NCBI GenBank assembly: GCA_963969495.1 | Contig: OZ018321.1 | Location: forward strand, 101,991,578-102,055,577 | DNA: 64,000 nucleotides | Direction: 5' to 3' | Source of the DNA: Ceratothoa steindachneri | Lineage: Eukaryota; Arthropoda; Malacostraca; Isopoda; Cymothoidae | In this document: piece after piece, positions 32,861 through 43,757 of the stretch | Layout: each line of letters begins with the position of its first letter | Numbering within the stretch: the stretch's first letter is position 1 | Position numbers and translations under genes: made by a program | The notes under the pieces: generated by a model | What the model was told of the DNA's origin: nothing | Databases searched by the model: none | The model's input: the letters and a program-made list of their open reading frames with translations, nothing else

Positions 32861-34576
32861 ATGTCTCGAGGGAGCAAAAATCATCCAGATAAATTATGCT
32901 ATGTATGTAGGCACTTTACAACAAAATCTCAGCAGCGTACTATCACAAATGATATAAAGAAAATGTATAAACTCTACTTCGGTTTCCCTATGGGTGACCA
33001 AGATAAAGCATGGGCACCGGACCAAATTTGTATTTCCTCCTTTAATGGATTATGTGACTGGATTAACAAAAAGAAAGTCTCAATGTTCTTTGCTCTTCCT
33101 TTGATATGGAGAGAGCCCAGAGATAATCTCGAAGATTGCCATTTCTGCAGTGTGTCACAAAAAGGGTTTACTGCAAAGAACAAGCACCAAATTGTTTATC
33201 CAACCATGGATTCGGCGTGCATACCAGTTCCACATGATGTATCTTTGCCAATTCCAGTTCCACCTCATGATGGCCTCGTACCTGATGATATCAATGATAA
33301 TAGCAGTACTCAAGGTGCATGCACATTAGATGCGGATGTTGAATATGAGGATGCTAACTCTGAGCCAAAGTTATTTACTCAGGAAGATTTGACTGATCTT
33401 GTGAAAGATCTGTCACTATAAAAGGAGAAAGCAGAACTACTAGCATCTCAACTACAGGAAAAGTTCTTACTCGAGAAAAATGTGTATGTTAGTTACTTTA
33501 GAAAGCGTAATCGATATTTAACTTCATTATTCACAGATAATGGACCTCTCTGCTATTGCCATGATATAAATGGATTGTTCGAAGCCTTGTCACATACATA
33601 GGAGGCGTCTGACTGGCGTCTCTTTATTGATGCTTCTAAGACAAGTCTGAAAGCTGTCCTCTTGCACAATGGCAATGTAAAGCCTTCCAATCCTATTGGT
33701 CATTCTGTCCAACTTAAGGAGACATATGACAATATGGATATTCTTCTTCAAGCCATAAACTACCGAGCCCATTAGTGGTACATCTGTGGTGATCTAAATT
33801 TCATAGGCATGCTAATGGGTATGCGATGAAGATTCACGAAGTACTGTTGCTTCCTCTGCCTGTGGGATAGCCGTGCTACTGCAAAACATTATGACAAGCG
33901 TGTCTTGTCACTTTGATCTACATATGAGCCTGCAATAAGCAATGTTCAGTATGTCCCCCTGGTAGAGCCTAAGAAAATATATCTGCCATGTCTTCATTTG
34001 AAACTAGGTCTAATGAAAAACTTCATGAAAGCAAGGGTTAAGTAAAATTCTCAGGGATTCCAATATCTGTACAAAATATTTCCACAACTGACCGCGGCAA
34101 AACAAAAAGAAGGCATATTTGTGGGACCACAAATCAGGGAGGTTTTAGCAGACCCTGACTTCGAGAAGACCCTCACTCCTCTTGAACTAAATGTATGGCT
34201 AGCCTTCAGGTGGTTATGTGCAAACTTTCTGGGCATCAACATGTCACCTGCATACATAGATGGCGGGGAAAACCTTCTTCAATCTCCTAAAGAAATAGAA
34301 TGCCGTATGTCCCTTAAAATCCCTTTCCTGTATTCGCACCTAGACTTTTTCCCAGAAAATCTTGGAGCCGTAAGTGACCAGCAAGGTGAACGTTTCCAAC
34401 AGGATATCAACACTATGGAAACTCACTATCAAGGATTTTGGAATGAGAGCATGAGGGAAGATCATTGTTGGATGTTGTATCGTAGCTTTTATCCAAGCTC
34501 ATGGATTTATTACATGCTATTAAGTAAATTCTCGTCCCAGATGACTAATCTTTTATATAGGTGCAATAAACCATAA
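32861..34576 (+). pseudogene. Single-exon copy of an arthropod uncharacterised protein family, broken
   Basis: An ATG opens a 186-codon frame with paired cysteines (KLCYVCRHF and EDCHFCSVSQKGF), which could form zinc-binding sites. NKHQIVYPTMDSA, a proline-rich VPVPP-type linker and an acidic tail follow. A TAA at 33419-33421 interrupts it, and homologous sequence resumes at once (KEKAELLASQLQEKFLLEKN). Next come RLFIDASKTSLKAVLLHNGN, KETYDNMDILLQAI, TKYCCFLCLWDSRA, PCLHLKLGLMKNF and IFVGPQIREVL. The 34121-34576 frame contains HSHLDFFPENLGAV and QQGERFQQDI. I recognise this as a repeated, unnamed family seen in arthropod genomes; its biochemical role is unknown to me. Only a few lesions are present, so the copy is young. 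Confidence 0.75.
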
Positions 34577-35071
34577 TTATAAAGAAGGGCTGATTCTCAC
34601 GCGCTTTCGTTTTTAACACATTCGCGGCCCATGACAGATATATCTGGCATTTGGTAGTTTACTACCAGGCCATTGGCGTCAGCCAACTATCAGCTGCCCG
34701 AAGCAAATTTGGTACTCTAAAAAATGGCAACAGAGCCAGACGTACGATAATCTCTGTAAGTCTACTCACAGGCCCAAGCTTCAAAGTTATCAATAAAACA
34801 AATGGAAAAATTGACGGTGATTTCACCCATGAGCCACAAATTGCCGCCCTATAAATGACGGAAAATTCTGGCATGGCCCTACAGATACAGAAAGCAGTTG
34901 GCGATTGGGCTGCGAACTTGTTTATTAATAAGACCAAACAAAAATCAACCATAGGTTTAGAAAGAATGAACAGAGATAGAAAGATATATAAAATAATATA
35001 CGCCCTTTTACTTCTTTAAAAAAAAGGAAAAATATGGGATTAGAACCTATAATAACGTCAGGTACTCATTG
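34577..35071. other. Downstream flank with a piggyBac-like terminus candidate
   Basis: TTAACACATTCGCGGCCCAT starts at the TTAA at 34613. TTAA targets and TTAACnC-type ends are features of piggyBac elements, but no matching inverted end or transposase is visible. Open frames at 34651-34854 (+) and 34662-34952 (-) are unassigned. Confidence 0.25.
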
Positions 35072-35097
35072 ATCAAGGGAATGCACATTCCCTTGAT
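35072..35097. repeat. Perfect 12-bp stem hairpin
   Basis: ATCAAGGGAATG and CATTCCCTTGAT are separated by CA. The hairpin lies just 5' of the compound microsatellite. Confidence 0.85.
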
Positions 35098-35117
35098 ATG
35101 CGTGGGAAATATCTTGG

Positions 35118-35236
<119 letters not shown>

Positions 35237-35329
35237 GCTGTCATAAAGAAATATACATTAGCAGCCATTTTGACATACATAGCTCTTTTGTGCTTGGGTT
35301 ACGTTAAGTTAGGGAGGTCGGTTAAGCTA

Positions 35330-35725
35330 GGTGGGGTTTATGGGTTGTTTCGACTAGGGGTTTAGCTTGTCCTTTTTGTTAGGTCTGGGTTTATTTCGGG
35401 AAAGGGAGAGTTAGGAGATTATGTAAGGTTTTGCTTGTTGTGTATTCTGCGGGTTCCCAAGGCACCCAGATATAATACCCAAAAGAAGCCCCAAAGAACT
35501 TTCGTTTAACTCAATTATCGCCCTGCCACTAGCCACTGCGCAAAGGTCGCCTGAGTCGCTCAAATTCTTTAGCTAGATTAAGCTTGTTTTTGGCTATTAT
35601 TTCTGCGCTCATTAGGAAACCACCGAAAAAAACAAACAACCATGAAACCTTACATAACCTCCTAAAACAAACTAAACGAGCTCTTCCCCCCCAAAAAAAC
35701 CCTAACCTAATTCAAACCAAAATGA
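35330..35725. repeat. Imperfect inverted repeat (MITE-like)
   Basis: TTAGGAGATTATGTAAGGTT (35411-35430) pairs with AACCTTACATAACCTCCTAA (35646-35665) with one mismatch. Flanking outer parts (GTTAGGTCTGGGTTTATTT against AAAACCCTAACCTAATTC-type sequence) also pair loosely. About 210 bp separates the inner arms. There is no coding content. A non-autonomous DNA transposon is the likeliest reading. Confidence 0.55.
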
Positions 35726-36479
35726 ATCCCAAGAAAAGGAAAACGCTCCCAATAGTCGCCATATTATGGTTACGATTTGTTAGCTGTATTTAGAGGAATA
35801 ACTGACGTAAACTATTCACACCAGAGAATGGCGACAATATTGTGCAATACCGAGCAACTCCCTTTCCTCTACAAGCCTACACAAAAGCAAACTTGCCCTA
35901 AAGTCACGCCCTTTGACCTCTGGAATAGGATAGTAAATTATATTTTCATCAGTAATTTCCCTTGAGACTGTCTTAACAAGTCAATTTAATATATTTGGGC
36001 CTATTTATATAAAAATCTCACATACATTTCTTTATATTCATTTTATATATTTTTTTAATGAATCTTTTAATTTATTTTAATTTTTATTTAATACGCGTCT
36101 CATCCTGAATAAACGTAGCATTCGAAAAAAAGAAAGTTACCCCTTCAGTTTAAAAGTTTTTTCTATTAAATAAAAAATTTTAATTTGTTTTTGTTTAAGT
36201 TGTTCAAAAAGATTGAAAATAGGTCGATTTAATATCACTAGAGCAAATAAGTTTGAAAATTTGGCGTTTGCTAAAGACGGCTTAGCATACGATTTGAAGC
36301 CTCTCTGTTGTATCTTATGGATAAAGCAATTCTGATTTGCTTAGAAACGAACATTGAACACCGCTGACGTATAAAACAGCCTATTCCGAAAGTCATTTGG
36401 TGAATTATGCTTCACCCTTCGAAGAAAGAGATTAATATTAGTTTCTTCACCGAAGATTCATAATTTAATGAGGGTTTAA
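35726..36479. other. AT-rich spacer
   Basis: No recognised feature. Confidence 0.5.
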
Positions 36480-38180
36480 GCACCTCACTGCTCCCGTCCA
36501 TCGTCCTGTGTGGGAACCTGCCTCGGATGTCTGTCATCCATTAATTTCGTCTTAACTATGTCGGTCACTTGGACTGACATAATTAAGGGCTTATGTGAAA
36601 ACTGGTTTGAGAACTATCCCACAGCGGAAGCATAAGCCAGAAGTTGTCTCGATGTTGGGGCTTAACTGCGAGTCCCAGATGATGGAATGATCCTCATGGC
36701 CCGGGAGAGCCGGCCAGCATCATAGAGGGAAGTAACCCCCGTCTCTATGTAGTTAGAAGCGGTTTTTGCGTAGGTACCCGGAAGCGGGTGGCAAAACTTT
36801 AGCGACATTTGATTTGACCGCTAATGCCATCAAGTCCACCATAAGTCATCCTTCTTGAAGTTCCCACTCGAGATCCACCCCATCCATCCATCACCCACCA
36901 TCCTAGCAGCATCTGAGCGGAAAATTGACGGGAGCGTTCACTTCAATTTTAGAACCCTTTTCAACCTCACCTACCATACCTCCTTTAGAACCTCATGACT
37001 TTATTTTTCACCCGAAACACAGTGACTACACTTTTCTCAGAGAGAGGAAAAAGAATAATTCAAGAAAGAAGAGGAAAGGGATACAACAAGAGGGTCCCCG
37101 TCAAGTCCATACTCGGAATGAAGGCACCTGATTAAAGAAAGCTTTGCGAGACGCTATTTGCCGAACTAAGAGTAGCCCTCGTTAAGCTAATCAAAGTTTC
37201 CGCTGGCGTCATCGCCATCTGTGGGAAAACTAAGGATGTCGACCGGCTCTTGTCCGAGGAGGGAGCCGAAGACACGCACACAAGTGACAGCCAACCGCAG
37301 CGTTATCTACCGCAAAGTTGAAAGCTGAGTTGGTGAGCACTCTGTCAACGATCTGAAGAAGGAAATCGAAAATCGACACTCATGGGCATAGGTCAAAGAA
37401 GTGATCAAATTCCGCAAAAACACACATGTGTTTAAGGTCAAATTTCAAGCAACCGAAATGGCACACAAGGCCACGAGAGAAAAACTCCTCATATTCAACA
37501 TGAGGATCCCTGGATGTAATATAGAACAGAAAAAGTTTCACAGGATCCAAATGTGCTTCGTGTGTTACAAGCTAGAGACACACAACAAGGAACAGCCTGA
37601 ATAAATGAAAATTGTGGTGCAATGAATGCGCGACAGTAGGCTACCTTTACGACACGTGTAATAGCTCCGAGAAGAAATGCGTGAACTGCAAGAGCGGATA
37701 CGGGACTATAGCCATAAACTGCCCGAAAAGAAAAGAAATTATAACGAAATGGAAGAAGAAAAGAAAACTAAAATAAACTCCTACGCCAGCGCCGTGAAGA
37801 ACAGCGAGGGGCCAACGAGGGCCTCCCCAGCGAAAATGAACTTCACAATTGATCTTAGCGCTAAAATCATAATCTACATCACGTATGCAAACGTGAAGAA
37901 TGCGGTAAAGCCTGGCTGCTACAACCAGGTTCTGAACGCACTACTGAAAGCAAACAACCTGCCACGGTCATTATGCCTGTGGACCCCGAATGCTCCAAAG
38001 TGAAGGCAGCAGAATTTCATTTCAAAAATCGACGCTGAAGAGATCTCACTTTTTATAAAGGAGGAAAAGGTTGAAGAGGGAGGCTCAAAACGCCAAGTTT
38101 TTTTTGCCTCATCAACCCTACTGGGAGAATTCGCCGCAGAATTTTCCACCGGCACCAAGACGACTTTATGTCGTGCTAAC
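36480..38180 (+). pseudogene. Jockey-like family copy J2: 5' UTR and broken ORF1, no ORF2
   Basis: The first 450 bp match the 5' UTR of J3 (38200-38640), including the AACTATGTCGGTC hairpin and the CACCCAT-rich end. ORF1 pieces follow. FRKNTHVFKVKFQATEMAHK (37404-37463) matches J3 THVFKVVFSETTMAQK. Zinc knuckles follow as CFVCYKLETHNKEQ (third cysteine region eroded) and CVNCKSGYGTIAINC (37678-37722). VKPGCYNQVLNALL (about 37900-37945) matches J3 ARPGTFKTVLNQML. The copy ends beside the start of J3, and no EN or RT of this copy is found between them. Confidence 0.8.
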
Positions 38181-38189
38181 CCCCCAACC

Positions 38190-38738
38190 CCATCCCTCTA
38201 CGGAGTCGCGAAGCTGAAATGAACTGATCTGCCACTCATCTAGTCTCACTTCAACTATGTCGGTCCACTTTGATAGACATAATTGGGGACGTAAAGGAAA
38301 GCAGGTTTGAGGATTAGCCCACTGTGGAACTCTATGGAAGAGACCGCCCGGTTACGAGGCGATGCTGAAAGCTTTGGGGAAGAGTTCGTTCTAATCTCTA
38401 AGGGTAGCTTCCGGCCAAGACCACAGGGGGACACACAACCGTCCCTGTGTAAGTTGGAAACAGCATCGATATCCAAACCCTAGATGGGGCGGCACCCCGG
38501 GCGGTGGTAGTTGATTCTATCACCGCCCATCATCAAGTCCGCCATTCATCACCCATCTGAGGGGCCTCGCCCGGGTCCACCCTCCATCTTCCATCCCCCC
38601 CATTTTGCAGTTCAGTTCACGTAAGCTTAGCGACGAGGTATAGGGAGTCTCCAAATAACCCTATACAGAAGACCACGAGGAATAGGTGCATCTTATTGAG
38701 CAACTGCAAATTACCCACAACGAGAGCATCTGTGATAA
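38190..38738 (+). promoter_or_regulatory. 5' UTR of J3 with conserved hairpin
   Basis: TATGTCGGTC (38256-38265) pairs with GATAGACATA (38272-38281). The same hairpin is at 36557-36581 in J2 with partly different bases that still pair. Non-LTR elements carry internal promoters and sometimes ribozymes here. I could not confirm either. Confidence 0.5.
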
Positions 38739-40283
38739 CCAAAAAATAGTGCTGAGGGGCCACTCTCAAGAAGAGATGGCCTAAGACCACACGACCCGGA
38801 TCCTCTGCGGGTTGTCGACGGGCAACCCAAGCCCAGCAGGGAATCCACTTTCGAGGCCGTGTACGGCAAACTAGAAATTGCCATGGTGAGGCTCCTTGAC
38901 ATATCGTCGGGCTATATTGCGATATGCGAAAAGGAGAAGGATATTGAAGATATATCCAAGGAAAAGGCAATTGAAGTACTTCGAGCTATAGGACTGCAGC
39001 CAGCAGTGCCACCAGAGATCCTAGCGCACAGAAGCATAGTATGCCGCCGGATTGATCCATGGATTGGGCAGCATACCGCGGAAGAAATAAAAGAAGAGAT
39101 AGAGCTACGGCAGGCCGGGGCTAAGGTAGCCGAAATCATAAAATTTCAAAATAGGAGGGATGGTGGCGACTACACTCACGTGTTCAAGGTGGTCTTCTCG
39201 GAGACTACCATGGCACAGAAGGCGAAAGAGCATGGACTATTAATGTTCAACGCCAAAAGTAGCGGAGAGCAGGTGGAAAAGGGAGAGTTCACTGCGGTCC
39301 AGTACTGCTTCAAGTGCTATAGGATGGAGTCCCACGCCACCAAGGACTGCAAGGAGCCACAAGAGACGTGCTCCAAAGGCAGCTAGCTTGGCCACAATTG
39401 GCGCAATTGCGTCAGCACCACGGAGAAATGCATGAGCTGCGGGCAGGATCACCGAACAATGGACATGTCATGCCCTGCAAAAAAGGACGTTATGAGGAAG
39501 AAACAGGACGCCAAAAAGAACGAAGCAACGCGCAGAGCGAACACGTCCTACGCCCAGGCAGCAAAGGCAGCCATCTCAGAGGTGGACGCCAGAAAAACAT
39601 ACCTCAAAATTGAGAACGAGGGATCCACGAAAATTATGACGTGCATACTTCATGCGCACGTCATGAATCTGGCTCGCCCGGGCACATTCAAGACTGTTCT
39701 AAACCAGATGCTGGCGAAAAACGGGATGGAACAAATGTGGTTCCCGGATAACCCCCCTTCTGGGGATGTACTGCATTTGCAGATGGCCCCAAAGGCCCAG
39801 CAGTCAGCGGAGCAAGCTAAAGCTTGCAAACAGCCAAGCAAAAAAGTGAATAATGAAGCAGTCGAGGCGAAAACTCCTGCTCCCACCCAAATCAAGTCAA
39901 GCACGGCGAAACACTCGATTTCGGAAACAAGAAGTTCATCGGAATCTTCAGACTCCTCGGACGCTGAAGCAACTAAACCCCAGGAAAAGAAGGGACAAAA
40001 GAAGAGAGCGAAGAGATTGTGGGCGAATTATATCAACCTCAGAATATACGCCTGCGATCAATTTTCCTTCCCGGAGAAAATAGAGTCCAGAAGTATCTTC
40101 CAAGGTATTAAAGCAAAGATCTACAAATGGGAGTACGACTCTGAGGTAGACCCTGGAACATTGGAAGAGGCCCTGCTCGCACAGAATGTTATCCTTCATC
40201 ATAACACATGCAAGCAAATCTCTAACGCTGAGTTCAGAAAGAAGAAGAATGGGAGGAAGAAGAACGTCACCCAGAAACACTAA
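38739..40283 (+). pseudogene. J3 ORF1: nucleic-acid-binding Gag-like protein, one nonsense codon
   Basis: The frame is open from the stop at 38736-38738 and has no early ATG, so the original start is lost or upstream of a mutation. It carries an N-terminal conserved block (EKAIEVLRAIGLQP, THVFKVVFSETTMAQKAKEHG). Three knuckles follow: CFKCYRMESHATKDC, a damaged CSKG...LGHNWRNC and CMSCGQDHRTMDMSC (39306-39473). The single stop is TAG at 39384-39386, inside knuckle two, where a cysteine is also changed to glycine. The C-terminal half is basic and serine-rich (SSSESSDSSDAEATK, then KKRAKRL). Such proteins coat the element RNA and chaperone it. Confidence 0.87.
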
Positions 40284-40314
40284 GTGACAGAAGATAGAGA
40301 GAGTAAGCAACAGA

Positions 40315-43053
40315 ATGAGGATTCTGACACTCAACGTGAATGGATGGGAGGAGAAGGCCACGGCATATGGTAAAATATTCCGTGTGCTTGACCCCGACAT
40401 CATTCTCATCACATAGCACGGTATCGACACTACAGCTGGTCGTATTAAAATACCAGGCTACAGATTAGTCATGAAGAACCATTCCCAGGAAAGGTTTGAT
40501 GGTACTGCAATAGCTGTCAAAAGGAACATCTCCTTTAAACAACTTCCAGAACTCGATGAGTCCTTTGTGGCAATCGAAGTACACACCCTGGTAGGAGACC
40601 TCGTGATAGCTGCAGCATATCAACCCCCTCGACGAGCATATCTCCTGTTATGCAACTTCTACACACTGTTCGGGCACCGCAGAATGGCATTCTTAGGGGG
40701 AGACCTCAATGCCAGATGCCGTGTGGTGGGCTATGTTAGCACCAACTATAAAGGCCGAAACTTGGAACTGATTATGGGAAGAAAAAACATTCAAAGGATA
40801 GGGCCGGATTTTCCCACCTATATCACTTCCAGATCAGCAACCAAGCCTGACATAATTTTAACAAGTGAAGGCTTCCCTTTCAACTACCATAGTGAGCCAT
40901 ACCCAGCAGTCCCTAGTGATCACATAGCGATTCTCACAACAGTATCTCTCGCACCGATCCAGCTCCCAGCCCCTTTCCGGAAAAATTACGCCCTGGCCAA
41001 CTGGGAACGTTACAAGCAACGACTCAGTGACTATGCGCCAGCGGACCTTAGCACGGCGTCATTAGAGAAGATTGACAGGGAGTTGGAAAGGATTACAACG
41101 TCCATACTAAATGCGGACCGCGAGAGCATACCCATAACAGGGTATAAAACACCTCCTCAGCCCAGATGGACAGAGGAGATGAGAGATATCGCTCGCGTTC
41201 ACAGGGAAGTGTACGAAGAAGTACGACGGGAGGGTCCCAACCGGGAAAGGAGCTTGCTGCTTTGACGCCTAAGCTCAGAGCTTAGAGAGGCCATCAACCT
41301 CCAACAGGGGAAAATTTGGAACAACCTGATAGCCAAAGTCGACAGCGAACTTAGCCCGGCAAAGTTCTGGTGCCAAGTCCAGAACTTAAAGGGACTTACA
41401 CCAAGACCAAAAGCTTGGATAAAGGAGAACGGAAACTACATATAGAACCCGGTGGTTTTTGAGGACATGTTCAGGAACTTCTGGAAAAACGTTTTCAGGA
41501 TTACCCCTGAGGAAAACGATGAGTTCGACCAGGAATTCGAAGGCAAACTGATTGAAGAACTAAATTAGGAAAGGCATCGCACGCACCCACTACATCAAGT
41601 CAACGAAGGCAGGGAGATGGAGGGCCATGGACGTCCCATAACATCAGAAGACGTCATGGCCACTGTAAATGCCTTTCGACAAAAGGCACCAGGCTGGACG
41701 GGTATCACCAGAGACAACTTGGTTAACGCCCCACAGCAGATCATTCAGGGAATCGTTAACATCTACAACGCTTCCCTGAACACAGGCTACTTCCCGGAAG
41801 GTTTCAAGATTGCTAAGGTGATCTTCATAGCCAAGGGAGGTAAACCCCCTGATCAACTGGTAAATTACAGGCCAATCGCCCTGCTGGAGTTCGTTGCGAA
41901 AGTCTACGAGAGACTCCTAGCTGACAGGCTTCAAGAACAACTAGCCGAGCTGGGAGCCCACAACCCTCAGCAGCACGGGTTCCGCAAGGGACAAGTAACG
42001 GAAACAGCCCTCGCCCTCCTTGCGGAGAAACTCGCTTGCAGTAAAGCTGAGAGGAGGTACGTAGACGTGGTGCTGCGTGATGTAAAGAAGGCCTTCGATA
42101 AGGTTTGGCTGAGAGGATTGCAGTACAAGATCCTCAACCTCCAGCTTAACCCACTCCTGGAAAGGATCCTTTGCAACTATGTATCCGATAGGAGAGCCCG
42201 AATTGAAATCGAGGGCTGCAAAGGACCCGAATTCGAACTCGAGGCGGGAGTTCCACAAGGCAGCTGTCTCAGCCTTCTGCTGTACCTCGTGTACACGATC
42301 GACCTGCCTGCTACAGTGAGGTATGACTCGATGTATCTGCAATACGCAGACGACATCATTCAAATCGTTCTCAGTCCATTCAGGAACTCTGAAGGTCAGG
42401 CGAGGGCGACAGCTGTCGAAATTGAGAATATCAATAGATATGAGAGAAAGTGGAAAATTAAGACCAACCGCCAGAAGTTCACTATCATTCCAATGAACCG
42501 CCGGAAAGTAGACGACGTCATCGTCAATAATGAGATCTATCCGTACTCCAACGAGGGTAAAGTCCTGGGCTTACGACTCTTCAAATCGGGATACAAGACG
42601 CACATAAACACCAGAGTCTCCCTAGCCAAACGAGAGCTGAGGAAACTTTACCGTTTCCGAAGCCTCAGCGTGCCAAACATCAAAAAGCTGTACATGGCCT
42701 TGGTACGCTCAGTCCTAGTGTACCCGGCCGTGATCACGCAGATGGCAAGCTGTACCTCTCTCAGAATGATGCAGAGGGTACAGAATAAAGCCACGCTGCT
42801 GATTACTGGCACGCGAAAGATCGACCATATCCGGCAAACGATTCTACACCAAAGAATCGGTTTAAAGCCGATCAATACGGAAATCCAAAGGCTAGGGAGA
42901 AAGACTTGGGACAAGATTGACCAAGCAATACTCCTGAACATCAACCTAAATATGAATATACGTGCAAACCGTAGACGCACTATAGGCAGAACTGCTTTGT
43001 TCCCTAGTAGTAGAGCCTGCGCAAGAGAAGAGGTACAACCTATATTTACGTAG
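40315..43053 (+). pseudogene. J3 ORF2: endonuclease and reverse transcriptase (913 codons, four stops)
   Basis: ATG 40315 starts MRILTLNVNGW, the usual endonuclease opening. It continues with AFLGGDLNAR (40690-40720), FPTYITSRSATKPDIIL and PAVPSDHIAIL (SDH at about 40915). RT blocks follow: KAPGWTGITRDNL, VNYRPIALLEFVAKVYERLL, NPQQHGFRKGQ, VDVVLRDVKKAFDKVW, AGVPQGSCLSLLLYLVYTID and YADD at 42343-42354. Then come VLGLRLF and a C-terminal tail. One frame runs through, broken by TAG 40414, TGA 41263, TAG 41443 and TAG 41566, with no frameshift. It would nick target DNA and prime reverse transcription in the nucleus. Length fits Jockey ORF2. No RNase H is present. Confidence 0.93.
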
Positions 43054-43757
43054 TTGTAGTCCACTACTCCGGTGCACTATGATTAAGACTTCTGAACTCA
43101 ACAAATTAGTCAAACTTAACTAATCCAACAGTTTAATGATTATTAAAAATAACGTAGAAAAAAGAGGCGAAGTGCCCACAATATAGATTCCCCCCCCCCT
43201 TTCCCTCCCCCACTCCAACTCAACATAGCATAAAGTTAAGAATTAAAACCTACTTTAAATACAAAAGAGGCGAAGTGCCCAATCAAATAACTATAAAATA
43301 AATATTAATTATCAACTCAGAATAAAAAGAGGCGAAGTGCTTAACTCCCAATCCCCACTAGTAAGAATAACCATATAAATTATAAATAAACAATAAATGA
43401 TAAACAAATAAATTACAATAATTAATTAATAAACGTTAAAAAGAGGCGAAGTGCCCAAAGATAATAGACAATCTAATGCTCAAAACTTGAGATTCAGCAT
43501 GAGAGAACTTTGAAAGGCTTGAATGCTTCAACGATATGACAGAAGATAAACAAATAGAAACAAATATATATTATTACGGAGGAAACTGGCTGTCAAAGAC
43601 AGCCAGCTACTTATTGACGGTGGAATTTTGCAATAAGAATTACATAAAAAGAATGCTAGTGATGCCCTAACACCAGGGCAAACTAGGAAATTTATTCACA
43701 CCTTTATATACCTACCACACAATTTCATCACTTTAACCTAAATGTAAAATGTAAAAT
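43054..43757 (+). promoter_or_regulatory. J3 3' UTR with four repeats and a hairpin
   Basis: AAAGAGGCGAAGTGCCCA-type motifs occur at 43161-43178, 43262-43280, 43325-43341 (ending variant TT) and 43439-43457. A perfect hairpin CTGGCTGTC-AAA-GACAGCCAG is at 43586-43606. The region ends in an ATGTAAA repeat. Non-LTR RTs commonly recognise 3' UTR structure, so these are candidate recognition signals. Confidence 0.7.

Larger units (their letters stand above)
38190..43757 (+). mobile_element. Jockey-like non-LTR retrotransposon copy J3 (near full length)
   Basis: It has a 5' UTR shared with J2, ORF1 with three zinc knuckles, ORF2 with endonuclease and RT, and a roughly 700-bp 3' UTR. The 3' UTR has repeated motifs and ends in a short ATGTAAA-type tandem tail (about 43740-43757). 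No RNase H follows the RT. The GVPQGS...YT.DLP and QYADD motifs and the ORF1 CCHC array fit the Jockey group. Lesions are nonsense changes rather than indels, so the insertion is comparatively young. Confidence 0.88.

Noticed and set aside
35330..35725. Interstitial telomeric (TTAGG)n repeat
   Set aside because: TTAGG-like words occur but not as a tandem array.
39948..40430. 160-codon minus-strand frame opposite the J3 ORF1/ORF2 junction
   Set aside because: Shadow of a plus-strand coding region with strong codon bias. Hydrophobic character arises from the reverse of lysine-rich codons.
40315..41600. Reassigned stop codons (TAG read as an amino acid) to explain the open frame of J3
   Set aside because: A TGA also interrupts the frame, other elements in the window carry all stop types, and ordinary pseudogene decay explains the pattern.
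41941..42363. 140-codon minus-strand frame opposite the J3 reverse transcriptase
   Set aside because: Shadow of the well-supported plus-strand RT. No motif of its own.
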